DNA of 64,000 nt, from positions 52,994,960 through 53,058,959 of the forward strand of contig NC_052354.1 in NCBI RefSeq assembly GCF_009727055.1. The letters are read 5' to 3'. Below are positions 33,703-46,913 of the stretch, piece by piece (within the stretch, counting starts at the first letter, position 1; each line of letters starts with the position of its first letter). The notes beneath the pieces were generated by a model that saw only the letters and a program-made list of their open reading frames with translations, did no database searches and was not told where the DNA came from. The translations under genes were made by a program, and so were the position numbers. The stretch comes from Benincasa hispida (taxonomy: Eukaryota; Streptophyta; Magnoliopsida; Cucurbitales; Cucurbitaceae).

Positions 33703-36410
33703 TCTATACACCTTCTTTTCCTTTCTTTGAGTGCAAAAATGGGTTTAATGGAGAAATTTGGGCACTAATTAATTAGGTAATTGTTTTTTTGTTTACCACA
33801 TATAGGATGATAGATCAAACATCTAATCGTTGATAGTACAAATATTATGCTATGTTCATTTTGACTATTAATTGTTAGAAGGTGTGGATTTTTATTTTTA
33901 TTTTTATTTTTATTTTTTTTTGTGGGAATTAGTTTTGTGGAACTGGTCGTAGAATTCTCCCTCTCTGTCTCTAACTGTCCTTTTTTTTTTACTATTTATA
34001 CAATAAGTTTGTGCATATGGTTTCATTTGAAATTCCCATTTTCTAATGATTTGTAATGGAAATTTGTACCTCAATCTCCCTATGGTATGAGCTGTAGAAT
34101 ATGATCTTTGTAATTTGAAATCTTATGGGCAGAAAGAAATTCATGTGTGCACATAAACAGCTATGATTTTTTAAATTATATCGAAGAGATTATCTTTATA
34201 TTATCGATTTTGGACATGAGCTCTTATGAATATGAGATTGATTAAGTTAGAGACATGATTTTGAAACCACTCGTTAGAGGCTCGAACAACCCATATTAGT
34301 TCGTAATTGTATGATATTGTCTATTTTAAGTATAAATGCTCGTGATTTTATTTCTTGAAACACTCCAAAAGTTTCATGTTATATTGTTCTCATTTATATA
34401 TTTACAATTGCAATATTTCTCTTGCCCTGTCAATATTGAACTTTGGTTACATTCTCAACAGTGATCCACTGAATTATCCGTGAATTATCATTCTCTTTTT
34501 AGCTATTATAATGGATAACGTAAATTTGAACTTATGATAATTTTTCAATCTACATTGTTATTATTATGATCCAACTACGATATTTGGGATGTTTATATAT
34601 AATTCGAAAATGATTTATTACAATTTTACCGTTCATCGTGCCATATTATATAACAATTCTCTTAATAAAATATTTTTTTGTTATGCAAAAAATTATCGAT
34701 CTTTAATGTAAAAAATTTCCTATATAGTCTTCCTTTACAAAATATTTATGTAGTGTGTTTTCCATGAGATAATCTCCTCTTATAAAATATTTATGAGGTT
34801 AAAATATCATCTTGATTATAATCTTCTACTTTTATTCTTGTAATTTCAAATATTTAAATTAAATGTAATTCGTATATTCTCAATAACGTTTCAAAAACAA
34901 TCTATATTATAAGTTTATTGTTAACTTTATAAAAATAAATAAATAGTTTAGAAGCGTTCTCTCTATTAATTTTGAAAATATATTCACATTATATTTTATC
35001 TAAAAATTATTATTAGTCTAACATATAATAACCAAAATGATATTTTAATTTATTTATAATTATATGAAAATTAATGTAAAAAAAATAACATAATTCAACA
35101 AATAACATAGTTCAACTTGCATAAAGTTTAAATTACCAACTTCGAAATCAGAAGCACATGCACGAACACACACGCAAATTATATATATAATATAGTCATA
35201 AAAGTTAATGCGCCCACACAATCTATATATATAATCATCGATATTAGTCATAAAAATGTGTTATTAAGAACTTGTCAAGCATGAAAATTTATAAGTATAG
35301 ATGAACGTGATAACGATGAAGAATTTATTTTTAATTCTTATAATATATAATCAATAAGATTCTATTGAAATAGTCACATGTACTTTTCTATCATGCTACA
35401 TTTGTCGATAGCATTTTTTTAAAAAAATAAATAAATAAATAAAATAATTAGTAGTTGACTAAATTTTTTTTAAAAAAAAAAAAAAAAACAATTTTTAAAC
35501 AAAAAATTCGAAGTTTTTTTTTTCATTTGTATTCGGAAAAAGTTGAAGACTATTTCATCTCTTGAATTCGTCATTCAACGATATCATTGAAGTTTCCGTT
35601 TTAAAATATGTGTAATTTGGTCGTTTCATATCTTATTATTATTATTATTATAACACTTCCAAAGTTCCATCATAATATCATCATTATTGTTTCAGTTTCA
35701 ATTTTAGGGCATTTAAATTAATTTGAACTTTATGGTGCCGTTGAAATAACTCGTGAAATTAAATGCCTTTTTAAACCAAATCAATTTTCTTATAAGTTTT
35801 TTTTTTAAATAGTTTTGAATGCTTAGAAAGGTCTTTTAAATATAAAAAATATTTAAAAATATTTACACTTTCTACCAAAAAAAATTTTAAAAGTATAAAG
35901 TACTTTGAAACATTTTGTTATAAAGCGTAAATATTTTTTTTCTATTTATAGGAATTTCCTTGTTATATATAGTAATTTTAGATGATCAAATGTGTTTTTC
36001 TTTCAAAGAAAATAAAAATTAAAAACAAAAGTTAAAATGGATCACTGTCTCTAGTTTTAGTCCATATATTTCCAAAAATGTCTAGTTTTATCTTTATACT
36101 TTCAATAAAGGGGAGTTTTCAAAAATAAAAAAATTAAGAAAAACTATTTACACAAAATAGTAAAATTTTAATCTTCTTTGATAAAGACTGATAGAAGCCT
36201 ATCAGTGTATAGAAAACGGATAGAAGTATGTCTATCAGTGATAGAAACTAATAGAAGTTTATCTGTGTCTATCAGTATCTTTTTTGCAATTTTTGGAAAA
36301 TGTCTCTTCGATAAATCTTCAATTTAGTTTCTAATACTAGTTTATTGTTGATTTTTTCTTCAAAAAGTTACTTTATTATCCATTAGCATTTTCACTATGA
36401 ATTTTGAAAA
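33703..36410. other. AT-rich intergenic region downstream of the CML gene
   Basis: It holds the CML 3' UTR (first few hundred bases), poly-A/T runs and an ATT microsatellite near 35634. A GATAGAAG/CTATCAGTG repeat block lies at 36185-36290. No genes were seen. Confidence 0.6.
36185..36290. repeat. GATAGAAG...CTATCAGTG dispersed repeat
   Basis: Short alternating motifs (GATAGAAGCCTATCAGTG and related) recur here. Similar blocks are at 48555-48670 and, weaker, 59830-59905. The half-motifs are mutually complementary, so the RNA could fold. Confidence 0.55.
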
Positions 36411-37030
36411 GATGTTTAGCTTCGAGTGTCGATCTTCGCTTGGGCCGGCTCCAGGCTCTACCCTGGCTTTTTATTGATTCCTCCCAACCAATAGGCTTTT
36501 TTTTTTTCCATATCGCACGCGCATCTTCAAGAGAGGCGCCGAGTACATACACGAGGCGCGGTCCCGGGAATGAAAGCCCAGTCCCTCGTGCTCTGTAACT
36601 CCTTTACTTCGGTTGAACAAAAAAGGTTCGATCTTGTTCAATCGTAGCGTGGGTGAAACCTAGCAGCCCGCCCAGAGTTTGACCTTCTCCGGTCTTGGAA
36701 GGAAAACCCACTGAACTTTCCTTTCCCCAACGGGCAACAACACTGGGAGAAAGACGATCGGGATCTCACGTGTGGCAGTTGTTGAAACAAACTCAGAGCC
36801 TCCAATAGCACAGCTGAGCCAGCGATGGATTCTCTGTCCCTACGGGAATGGAGCGATAGAAGTTTTGAGAATTCAAGAGAAGGTGACGGCGAGATGAGTC
36901 GTTTATCATCACGATAGGTGTCAAATGGAAGTGCAGTGATGTATGCAGCTATATGACATTCTCGATCCTTCCTTTTACTACTCTTCTCGGCTGGAATCAT
37001 AAATGAGTTGTCTCCTTTCTAATGATCTTT
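36411..37030. other. GC-rich insert, probable mitochondrial DNA (NUMT)
   Basis: Base composition jumps sharply at ~36411: 32 of the 60 bases at 36421-36480 are G or C by hand count, against strongly AT-rich flanks. The block has no microsatellites and reads like plant mitochondrial intergenic/ORF DNA (for example GAGGCGCCGAGTACATACAC and CCCCAACGGGCAACAACACT). A 120-codon open frame on the minus strand (37000-36638) and a 64-codon one on the plus strand are probably by-products. It may extend to ~37215. I did not identify the source gene. Confidence 0.5.
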
Positions 37031-37215
37031 TCTATAGGTCGAACTAGTGTGAGCGGTTTAAACTTCGACCTTGATTTCTAAACATAATGTTCTCGTACCC
37101 AAGCCCTAAAAAAAGATCTAGAGTCTTGTGGAGGATAATTTCACACTGATCTTACTAAAGAGGTGAGAAAGTGCTCTGCGATGGGCCGCGTCTCAGTCTC
37201 AAATGGAAGTTTTTC

Positions 37216-38547
37216 GTCTTTCTTAAAATAGACAGAAGGTTTATTATTTAATTTTGAGAGACTAAATTTAATATTCTTATGAAATACATGGACTAAATTT
37301 GAACATTTGAAAGTACATAGACTAAGATTACCAAAATGATATGTAAGGTATAAGAGGATCAACCTCAAGGTCTGAGATTAACTATTCAAGTTCACGTCAA
37401 TTGAGTTATATTCATGTAGGCAAAATGATATTTAAGTTGCTATTTCTTTATTTAATTAATTGGATCTTTCGAAAAAATCTTTTGATAAACTAGAATCATT
37501 GAAGAAGTTTATTAATTTTTCATAAGTAATTATATAATGGTTTATGTTTATCTTATTCTAAACATACGATTAGATTAGTCGTTGAGATGGGATCAAAACA
37601 AAGCCCAATCGCTTCTTATTTTATAACCTTAACATGTGAAGTCAAGAGTTGGTGTACCGAACCTAAAGATAGAAAAAGTCATCCTTATAAAAGTAATTAA
37701 ATAGCTAATGTAATGTAACCATCTCTTTATCTCTTTCTTTACCTCTAATTAAAGAAGATTTTCATTATAAATTAGTCCATTATTCAATTAGACCTTCAAA
37801 AAATCTTTGATCAATTATAATAAGCTACAATCGCAAACACAATTGATTTGTTTTTTTTATCACATTTACTTATAATTATGAATCAATCACATTTTCTGTT
37901 ATCTTTATAATAACAATGATAGTAAACATAGCGGTAACGATATCGACTAGTGAATCTCATGTAATTTTAAAATGCAATTGGATCAATCATTTATTGATTG
38001 AATTGTGTTCTTCGATTACAGACTTGAAAATGGACTCCACATTGATTAAATTGATTTATCAGGATAAAGGTAGCCTACGTTCAATACTAAACCAAATCAA
38101 AGAGAAGTAAGCTGAGAAAATCTTGACCACTATTTAGATATAAATAAGTTACCTATCTAAGAATGACCTATTCACTTCAAGAGAGGATTCTCTTCCATTC
38201 TTTTGAGGCTTTGCAACTCTTCGAGAGTACAGAAATTACAACTCAAAATAAAATATCGGTTAAAAATCAATCAGTCTTGAACTATCATACAAGTAACAAT
38301 TTCATCAAGTTTATAGCAAGGACTCATCAATAAACTTTAATTTATAACAATTTAGTCCTCATACTTCTAACATTATAACAATTTAATCCATAAACTTTAA
38401 TAAGTATTAGTTTAATCCGTATTCTTTACGATTTGTAACGATTTAGTCCCTATGGTAAAAAAAATACTACAAGACGTAAAAAAATTTCTTATAAATGTAA
38501 ATTAATAAATTGATTAAGAGTCAAGCTTGTTAAGAGATTATAAAACT
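37216..38547. other. AT-rich intergenic region
   Basis: No genes were recognised. The stretch 38325-38460 is made of near-repeated phrases (AATTTAGTCC, AATTTAATCC) typical of plant intergenic repeats. Confidence 0.5.
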
Positions 38548-38797
38548 AAGGTCTCGTTTGATAACAATTTTATTTTTTGTTTTCTATTTTTGAAATCCAT
38601 ACTTGTTTCCTCCTCATTTCTCTATTATGGTTTTCACCTATATTACGAAAACACTTTAATTCCTAGTCAAATTCTAAAAACAAAAGCTAATTTTTTAAAA
38701 GATGAGTAAAAAAAATATAGATGAACATAAAATAATGTTTATAAACTTAATTTTCAAAAATCAAAAATCAAAAATCAAATAGTCATCGAATGAAGCA
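38548..38797. repeat. MITE-like repeat, family M1, copy a
   Basis: It starts AAGGTCTCGTTTGATAACAA and ends CAAATAGTCATCGAATGAAG, imperfect inverted ends. The interior has the family blocks TTTTTGAAA..., TTCCTCCTCATTTCT and AAAAACAAAAGC. Confidence 0.6.
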
Positions 38798-38856
38798 TAA
38801 GTTGATACATGATCAATTAACCTGGGGCTTGATGAGATTTTTCAAGATGGAAACTA

Positions 38857-39318
38857 AAGTCCCATTTGATAACCCATTTCGCTTTTTATTTTTTATTTTT
38901 GAAAATTAAACATATTTCCTCTTAATTTCTTATCATCATTTGCATCTTTCTTAAGTACAATAGTTGAATTCTTAGTCAAATTCTAAAAGCAAAAACCAAT
39001 TTTTAAAAGCTAATTTTTTTTTTTTTTTCAAATTTTGACTTGATTCTTTAAACTATTAGTAAAAAGTAGATAACAGATGAAGAAATTTGTAAGTGAATGT
39101 AATGTCTATAGGTTTAATTAACTAAAAAAAAAAAACAAAAACAAAATGACTACCAAACGAGACCTACCTTTTTTAGTTTTCAAAATTTAACTTGGTTTTT
39201 TAAACTATTAATAAAAAAGTAGATAATAAAATAAGAAATTTAAAAGTAGAAGTGGTGTCTATAAGCTTAATTTTTCAAAAACTAAAATTAAAAACTAAAT
39301 GATTACTAAACGAATCTT
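38857..39318. repeat. MITE-like repeat, family M1, copy b plus partial copy
   Basis: Copy b runs 38857-39166, from GTCCCATTTGATAACCCATT to GACTACCAAACGAGACCT. It is followed immediately by a second 3' half (39168-39318) ending AATGATTACTAAACGAATCT. Shared internal blocks include GTAGATAACA and GTCTATAGG/GTCTATAAGCTTAATTTT. Confidence 0.65.
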
Positions 39319-40130
39319 AAATTATTATAAATTTGAAAGTATAGGGACTCCCTCATTAAAAATTTAAAAGTATAGAAGCTAACTTATTACAAATTTTTAA
39401 AATACATTGACCAAAAATGTTAAAAATCAAAATATAGGGACTAACGTTACTTGTACGAAAGTTGAGGAACCCAAAGTGATTTTCAACCTAAAATTTTATA
39501 TCAAATGACTTTCTAACTAGTATGTTATTTACCTTGCGATTCCGAATCAAACAGAATATTACGCCAGACTGCTATTGGAAATCAAATATTTGCCAGGTTC
39601 GCAATGCTGTGAAGCTTTCTCCAGAAGAGAATTCCTTCTACGAATAAGCATCACAAGTTTGCAGTATAAAGTTAAAAGCAAAAACCCGTTGATGAGGCAT
39701 GGTATAAAGATCACATCACCCTACTCCTTTACGAAAATGACTCATCAATGGGATACAGTTGTGCTCAGAAGTTAGACCCTAGAGATTATAGAGCATAATT
39801 GGTAGAACAGGAATAAACTAGACGCATTTGTTATCTTCATTAGGAGGTGGGGAGGGCATATTTTAATCAAGAATCGGGCATCAGAAAAGTACGTATTTGG
39901 ACAAGAATATGAAAGAAAGTAGTGAAACTTTTTCATTCGAAGTGTTATTCTCTGTATTCCAATCAGGCTTCGAACTATAATCAAATGAAAAGACAGAAAA
40001 GATATCTATTAGAATCAAATTTGGTCCAATGGCAGGACAAAAACAACAATGAAGAGAAAAAGGAATTAATCCCTGTACTGACGGATGGAAAAGTAGATGC
40101 CTTGATTCTTTTATACCTTCTAGATTAAAC
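39319..40130. other. Intergenic region; 3' side of the CUE gene
   Basis: Open frames of 60-97 codons occur on both strands, but none shows similarity to a known protein or a codon pattern unlike the background. A 28-A run follows at 40131-40158. Confidence 0.4.
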
Positions 40131-40161
<31 letters not shown>

Positions 40162-40273
40162 AACCCACAAACATGCTACTGATGGAAGTTCAGGTTGATC
40201 ACCTTACTATTTTGATAGGATAGAAGTCTTGTTTGGATCGAGTTTACCGCAGTTTCGAAGTAGCGATTCTGGA

Positions 40274-43200
40274 TTAGAAAACATCAGGGTGGAAACGCCC
40301 TGGAATGGAGCTGCTTTGTTGAGCTTGTTTGAGATGTACTGTAAGTGCATAGTTATTCACCTAGTAGTTCATGAAAAGATGCAAGAGATATCAGACTATA
40401 AGTATGCGTGATACCATAAAGTATTATGTTAATGATTTTTTTTTAATGAGAAATTGTGTCTAGGACATTAAGGATATTAAAACCGTGGCTTTTAGTAACT
40501 AAGGAAGCAAGATCTTAGAGCATTTATGAAACCAACCTCAAGGGTTTTCAACTGCTCTTGGTATTGAGAGACTAATTCTTTAAGATGTTGCAACTCCTGG
40601 TTCCTGCCTTCATATTCTTTCTGACGTTCGTGCTGGATAGAGACTGCTCGTTTGAGAATAGTGTTTTCCTGAATAAGTGCTTCTACTTGTTCCCTAAGCA
40701 TCTTGTTTTCCTAGATTAGATAAAAAAAATAAGAATCAAGGTAAGGCTCCCAAAAAATGTAGTGGCAGAATATTGGTGACACAAGCAAGTAGCAGAAATT
40801 GTAAACGTTCCAAGACCTGGTGAAAATTATTTGCTGCTTCTGCATTTGCACGGGCACAGATGGACTTTTCCAGAACCTCGAGAACTCTCGAAGCACGGCT
40901 TCGTGCATCATCCATGTTTGAGGCACTTGTCATTTCACTCACAAAGAGATCCACCCATTCTGCCCCATTTGTGGGAAGATTTTCAGAAGCTGTTGCATCC
41001 TCAGCAATTGCAGCTTCTCCTTGTGTTTCTGCTTCATTTTGAGAGAATGTTATTATATCTAACAAGAAAATTTTATTCGAAGATTTATGCTCAACATATA
41101 AGGAATAAGGGGGTGTTTGGGGCAAAAACTGTCATAAGACTATAATAACCACCTCTTGCTATAGTAAATACTATTTTATAGTCCTCAATTAGCTACAATG
41201 GTTATTTGCTACGGTATTTACTATTTGCTACCATTCTTACTATTTTACATTCCTCATTTTTAGTGGTTACTATTTGCTTCTCAAACTAAAATAGTTTACA
41301 CCTTAAACACATATTTATTATAACTCAAACTAAAATAATTTACACCTCGAATGCAAACTATTGTAACCCAATTATAATAACTTATGACTATAATAACCAA
41401 CTTCTTGTCCCAAATACTCCCTAAAAGATCAACAACGGGGTATTACTATAGCGCACAACATGAGAGTTCACTCAATGCCAAATTTGGGAAGGGAAGAAAC
41501 ACCGTGATGAAAGAAAAGATAATCACAAAAAGGGAGTAGGTAGACAAAGGGGTGCACTCCATACCAAATGCAAGTTACAAAAAAGTGTTCCAATCCACTG
41601 AACTTAGAAACAACGAAACCTATATACCAATCAATTTGTAGAAAAGGATAAAATACATATATATATATCCTAAATTGATTGGCAGCAAACTAAATTCCAC
41701 CAACAAAAATCGAAGCAAATTTTCCATGAATGATATTGGGAATGTCCTCACTAGTTATTCTAATTGCAATAATCTGCCTATGCTAAAAATGAGCTCAAAC
41801 AAAAACTTTCAAGGTATGACAATGTCATCGGAACTGAGAAAGCTCTGCATGACACCACCAAGCTGACTATATTTAGTAATAAGACTTCCTCACCCGTAAA
41901 TGTCCTAATGACCTAAAAATGCTTAGCTGCCCCAAACTATTAGTGTCATGAATATTCATGAAAGAAAATAAAATATCACTCATTTTGCAGTCATTCTCTA
42001 CTAGTTGGTTGTAGATTTGGATAGAACTACTACTTATAATCCAGGTCAAGTAGATTTTGGGGAATACAAATGATATCAAAAGCCATATTGTCCTGCAAAC
42101 AAGACAAACAGCTTCACAGAGAAATGTGAAACAAAATGCACAATTCTAGGATGTTCAGTTTCAATAAGTTCAAACTTAATGGATCTTAGAATTGAAACAC
42201 TTAAATTTGTATAATTTGTGTACGGCTTATGCAAATGAATTAGATGTAAAAGCTTGGTTCTACTTGAATGATGTTTGGTTTGTGTAATATGCTTTTGCAA
42301 AAGTCACTGCACAGTATAAGAGGTCAATTAAATAAGATTCAGTGGTTAAGTTGCCTAAGGTATTAGTAAACTCAGAATCCATAGTTTTGAGATGCAAATC
42401 CATGTACCAAATATAAGTTTGACTTTTTAACTTGGGGTTATACTGATCTAACCAGCAAGCCAAGCACCTAGCTTGTTATGACTTCAAACAATGAATCCCT
42501 ATTATTCCTTCTCCTATTGGCTATTAGAAGTACTTGGTCTGTAGTAAAGGGTATATCAAGAAAATATAACACTTCAGAATATGTCAAGAATTTCATAAGC
42601 AAATATTCATAAATGAACAAAAATATTGAAATCTTTTCTCGTGCACTTACAGTCGTAAGATTGAAAATATTCCCTATAAAGGCAATTACAGAGCATTGAC
42701 AACATAACTATTAAGTCCAAGATGCAGTTCAATAGACATAAAATACAGACCTTGGGATTGAGGTTGAATATTTGCTTCCAAAGCTACATCGGAGGTGTTC
42801 GAAGCACTTCCCAAGTTTCTGTCATTATACCCTAAATGAAGCTGGTTCAAGCTTCTAATGGCTAAATCTAGATCATCACCACATTCTTCAAGTGCCCTCT
42901 CGAGAAGCTAGAATATCAATTTTAAAGCAATCAGTACGTATCCAAGTACACTTCCATCAGAAATATCTTCGAAATACAACAACTCAAGTAGTTCATATTT
43001 CAACGGTTAATAATTCCATATATTATTTACCACAATTCCGTTTATATTTAAAATGTGAAGTTCGCAAAATGCTTTATAATTCAACAGACCTGCTTATCCA
43101 TATCAGGAAAAATTGCTCTGAGATAATCGACTAAATGAGCCGATTGTGAGGAAGACGTCTGGGGAAACGGAGAAACAGACTGATTCGATGATCTTGGAGG

Positions 43201-43305
43201 CGAAAACCTCACAGGCGAAGAAGACGAACAACGAATTCTCTTAGAGACGGGAGGCGTAGGCAGGTCTTCAAATAAGGATCTCTTCCCGCACACGATGGCA
43301 GACAT
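40274..43305 (-). CDS. CUE-domain ubiquitin-binding-like protein with coiled coil, 5 exons
   Basis: The exons on the minus strand are 43305-43090, 42907-42751, 41031-40817 (or 41058-40817), 40710-40537 and 40360-40274; all borders are GT/AG and in phase. The protein is 282 residues (291 with the alternative acceptor). It begins MSAIVCGKRSLFEDLPTPPV with a Ser-rich N-terminus. A CUE-like helical segment spans residues 57-95 (LVDYLRAIFPDMDKQLLERA, then LEECGDDLDLAIRSL). A middle domain reads GAEWVDLFVSEMTSASNMDD, exon 4 encodes a coiled coil (197-254), and the C-terminus is SSIPGRFHPDVF. The order fits the plant Cue-type ubiquitin-system component represented by Arabidopsis At5g32440. CUE domains bind ubiquitin, but a precise role is not known to me. 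Intron 2 carries a MITE. No other gene shares the strand nearby. Confidence 0.88.
41109..41421. mobile_element. Tourist-like (PIF/Harbinger) MITE in an intron
   Basis: Ends are GGGGGTGTTTGGGGCAA and, inverted, GGGAGTATTTGGGACAA (14 of 17 match). It is flanked by TAA at 41106-41108 and 41422-41424, the usual 3-bp target duplication. It has 313 bp, no coding content and TATAATAACCA-type subterminal repeats. It lies in intron 2 of the CUE-domain gene. Confidence 0.8.
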
Positions 43306-46300
43306 GTTTCAGCGCCGCTGCTCAGCTTCCTCTACTCTCTAAGCGCTCGATCCGCACCCAAACCCTCCGTCCAATTCATGCAGCAAATCCACCGGATCCA
43401 AACCAGAACATCTTCAACAATATTCCAATTCAACGACAACAAATAAAAAACTCAAGAAAACCACCAATCAAAGTCGAAGCATAAAAAAACGCAGAGAAAA
43501 CGATCGGATAAGGTTAAAGTTTGAAGTCCTATCGATCTTATCAACCACAAACAAAAAATTAGTTACAACAAACTCAATTCCAAAGGATTTCAGATGGAAA
43601 TCAAATTAGAAAAGAGAGAAATTCCTTAGCATTTGAAGCTCTGAAACTTTGGGTCATCTTCGTTCATGGCTACGAAGAGTGGCGATCATCGTCTGCATAT
43701 TCTCACCGATGAGATTAAAAGAACGGACAATTCAAAAGACGACACGTCGTACGAAGAACAACAACGAAAGGGTTTTGAAATTTTCTCCACCGATTGACAC
43801 GTGTTCGTTTCTTATTGGTTTTTTGTTTTACTTTCTGGATGTTGCTTTGCCTTGTATGAATCTGAAGGCAAGTTATACGAAACTCGAAGGAAATTAAATA
43901 TTAAATAATTTAATGAATTATTAAGTAAATTCTATTTCTATTACTTTTTTAATTAGGTCTTTTTTTTATTATTATAATTGAATTCTAAAGATTCCATTTT
44001 CATTTGGCCTTCAAGGATGAGAGGAATGGGCTGGAATGGTTTTGGCTCATTTAGATTTGTTTGGGTCAAGGAGTTGTGAACTCCACTTCTTGTTTGACTC
44101 AAGGAGTATGTAGATCCTACTATTAAAAATCATCAATTTTATACTTTATTGACTCCTTATATTGTGAGTCTAAAAAATTCACAACTCTATAGACTTCAAA
44201 ACTTTTCTTTTTGCCCTAAACACTCTCTCCGAGATCTCATATTAAGAGAGATATTGTCTCATGGAAGAAGGACAATCGATCATTCATAAGACAGAAAGAG
44301 AGAAAAATTCTTTGTTTTTTATTGTTTTGTAGTTAGATTCTCTGGAACCACAAGAATTTTTAGTCGGAATGGATTCCAACTCAATAACTTTTGAGATTTT
44401 GAGAAAAATTGCTCTTTGGAGAGTACAATACGATCAAAGATGTAAATTGTGTTTGGGGGAGTTATATACTTAAGATCTTTTCTTTTATTTAGTCGACGTG
44501 GTAATTTATTCGTATTCCCAACATGTTTATTAAATTATAGAAATATTTGAATTATCAATGATTAAGATAGTTGTTTCCTTCTTTAAAGTTGAATGATCGA
44601 TCTCTCCCTTCTTACTCATTTAAAGTATTCTATTTAGCCTCCAACTACATTAATACGTGAAAGATATCAAATTGTTTCAAGTGAAAGTATTTTAAAAATT
44701 ATTTCAATTGGTTTGGGGAACTATAGAGTATAGATAGCCCAATTTATTGCTTATTGCTTTGGGTGTAAGGGGTTGGAAGGCATAGTCAACAAGCAACTTC
44801 ACATCAATCAAAGTTCATTCTTTTAGGGCCATTGTCCCATTCACCAATGGCATCTTAATAGAATTTACATTGTGTCAACTATGATGATGTTGCATCAATA
44901 ATCCAATATGTAAGGCACTCTCATTACTAAGTAAAATAATGATTCATTTTTTAGTCATTGGAGTAACTCAATTAGTTAAGATATATATATTTTTTATCTA
45001 GGTATCAAAGTGTACAAATCTTCTTCTGTTTCCTTGAATTTATTTTGCACTCCCACATATATGAAATTATCATTTTTGGTGACCCGACTATGAAATTATT
45101 GGGCATGGGTACATTGATAGCATGGAAAAGGATCATAGCTCTATTGGGAGAGGTATTTCAAATCAATTCAAGTGCATGAGTATGTTTTTTTTTTTTTCTG
45201 GGGGAGGGACGAGGGTTTTTTTTCTTCTTATTATAAATATCAAAATGAGATTGAAAGTTGATATACCGATAATAAGGAGAATAAATTTAGAATTCACCCT
45301 TTAATCAATTTTTACTTTAAGCTTTAAATTTCAACGAATTTAATTTTAACACTTAGGTAAATGTTGCAAATTTTAACTTTTCACTTAGACTTCTGTTACA
45401 TTTATCATTAATAAAAAAAAGTTAAAATAAATAAATAAAAAATGAAAAGCCACCAATAAAAACCTCTCAAGACTTCTAATTTCACATAAAGAAGAAACAT
45501 AAAATGAACTTAACAAATCAACAAATAAGATCTACCCGCACTAATAAGTTTTTTCTTATATATTATATTGTAGTTTAGTTTTTTTAATCCTTCAATTTGT
45601 ACCCTTCAGCTTTAAATTTCGTGTCAATAAATCTCTCATTTTTCAAAAAATGTAATTGATCTTTTAGATACAAAAATAAATTTTGTCCAATATAACTCAA
45701 AACTTTTCAATTTCTGAGTACAGTCAATTCATAACTTTCAAAATTAAATCACGTTTGTTCCTCATAATTCTTTTACTATAATTTTCACACACCTTCAAAG
45801 AAATTGAATCCCAAGACAAATTTTAACAACATAAAATTATTTTGTTTAGTTTTCAAAACTAGGCTTGAGTTTAAAAACAAATTAAGTAAAGCAGATAACA
45901 AGACAAAGAAACTTTACCATTATTCTTGAGCTTAATTTTTAACGACCCAAAAAATATGGATTCAAATTACTATCAAATGGGGCCCAAGTGACTAACTTGC
46001 AAGCTAACTTGTATATATTGCCATCTAAGCACATCGTAATAGATAAAAACACATATTATCATATGAAGGGTTGTTTAGGTCTCGAATTTTGACTGGGTGG
46101 AGTGGTTTATTATAGTTTGGGGCTCCAACTATAATAGTTTTTGTTTCCAATTATTATAACCTACAAATAGTTATAATATTATAGTTTATCTCCAATTCAT
46201 CCTCTCTCTCCCTCTTTGGTATGGGCCATTTGGGCCGCTGACTTATTAAGTTGGTGTAAACAACCAAACTTTAAATAATAATCATCACTAAACTTGCATA

Positions 46301-46600
46301 TTTATCGATTTATCTTTTTTTCTTTTTTTTTTTACATATATACTTTTCATATTTATCAAAGAATTTTATCTTTCTCTTTATTTTTACTTTTAACATTTAT
46401 CAAGTAATTATATCTTATTCACTTATTAAACTATTTACAATTATCGAATAGTTCACTCTTACAACTCTACACCCAAAACACAAGCTTATTAACTTCGCCA
46501 TATTAACTCTAGATTTATTAATCCTACTCAATCGGTCAAACATCTCTTAAAATATTTACTATTTCTTATCTAGATTAAAATAGTCTGGACTTCGAATATA
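43306..46600. other. Intergenic region between two divergent genes
   Basis: The CUE-gene (minus) and kinase (plus) upstream regions meet here. The 43649-43897 open frame has no recognisable similarity. A MITE-like block lies at 44045-44215 (TTTGTTTGGGTCAAGGAGTT at one end). A second lies at 46075-46610, related in its AACTAT/TATAATAGTTT blocks to the intronic Tourist-like element. Confidence 0.5.
45848..45990. repeat. MITE-like repeat, family M1, 3' half
   Basis: Shared blocks are AGTTTTCAAAACTAGGCTTG and AGCAGATAACAAGACAAAGA, with the end ACTATCAAATGGGGCCC, the inverse of the family start. Confidence 0.5.
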
Positions 46601-46913
46601 AACTATTATAACTCGTCTCTTTTGAACTTTGAAGAGACAGACAGTGGAGTTGCCATCCATCCCCATTCCCCACAAAAAACTAAAAAAGAAAAGGTGGTGG
46701 CCAAAAAAGTTCTTTTTGTACACAAAATTGTGATGATGGTGATGATGATGCCTTCAATCACCAACAGCAACAGAGGGGAAAAAGAAAAAAAAAAAGAAAA
46801 AAACCATTTTCTTTCTTATCTCTCTTCTTCTTCTTCTTCTACCTTTCATTCCCATGTCTAAATTCTGCCTTCACTTTGCTCTGCAACTTCAACACACATA
46901 AAAACATATATCA

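Noticed and set aside
36638..37000. 120-codon minus-strand protein
   Set aside because: It lies in the probable mitochondrial insert and has no recognisable domain. Its openness is explained by GC content.
40831..41145. 104- and 60-codon plus-strand frames
   Set aside because: Antisense shadows of CUE-gene exon 3.
43649..43897. 82-codon frame in the CUE-gene upstream region
   Set aside because: No similarity; it overlaps the likely promoter/5' UTR of the divergent gene.
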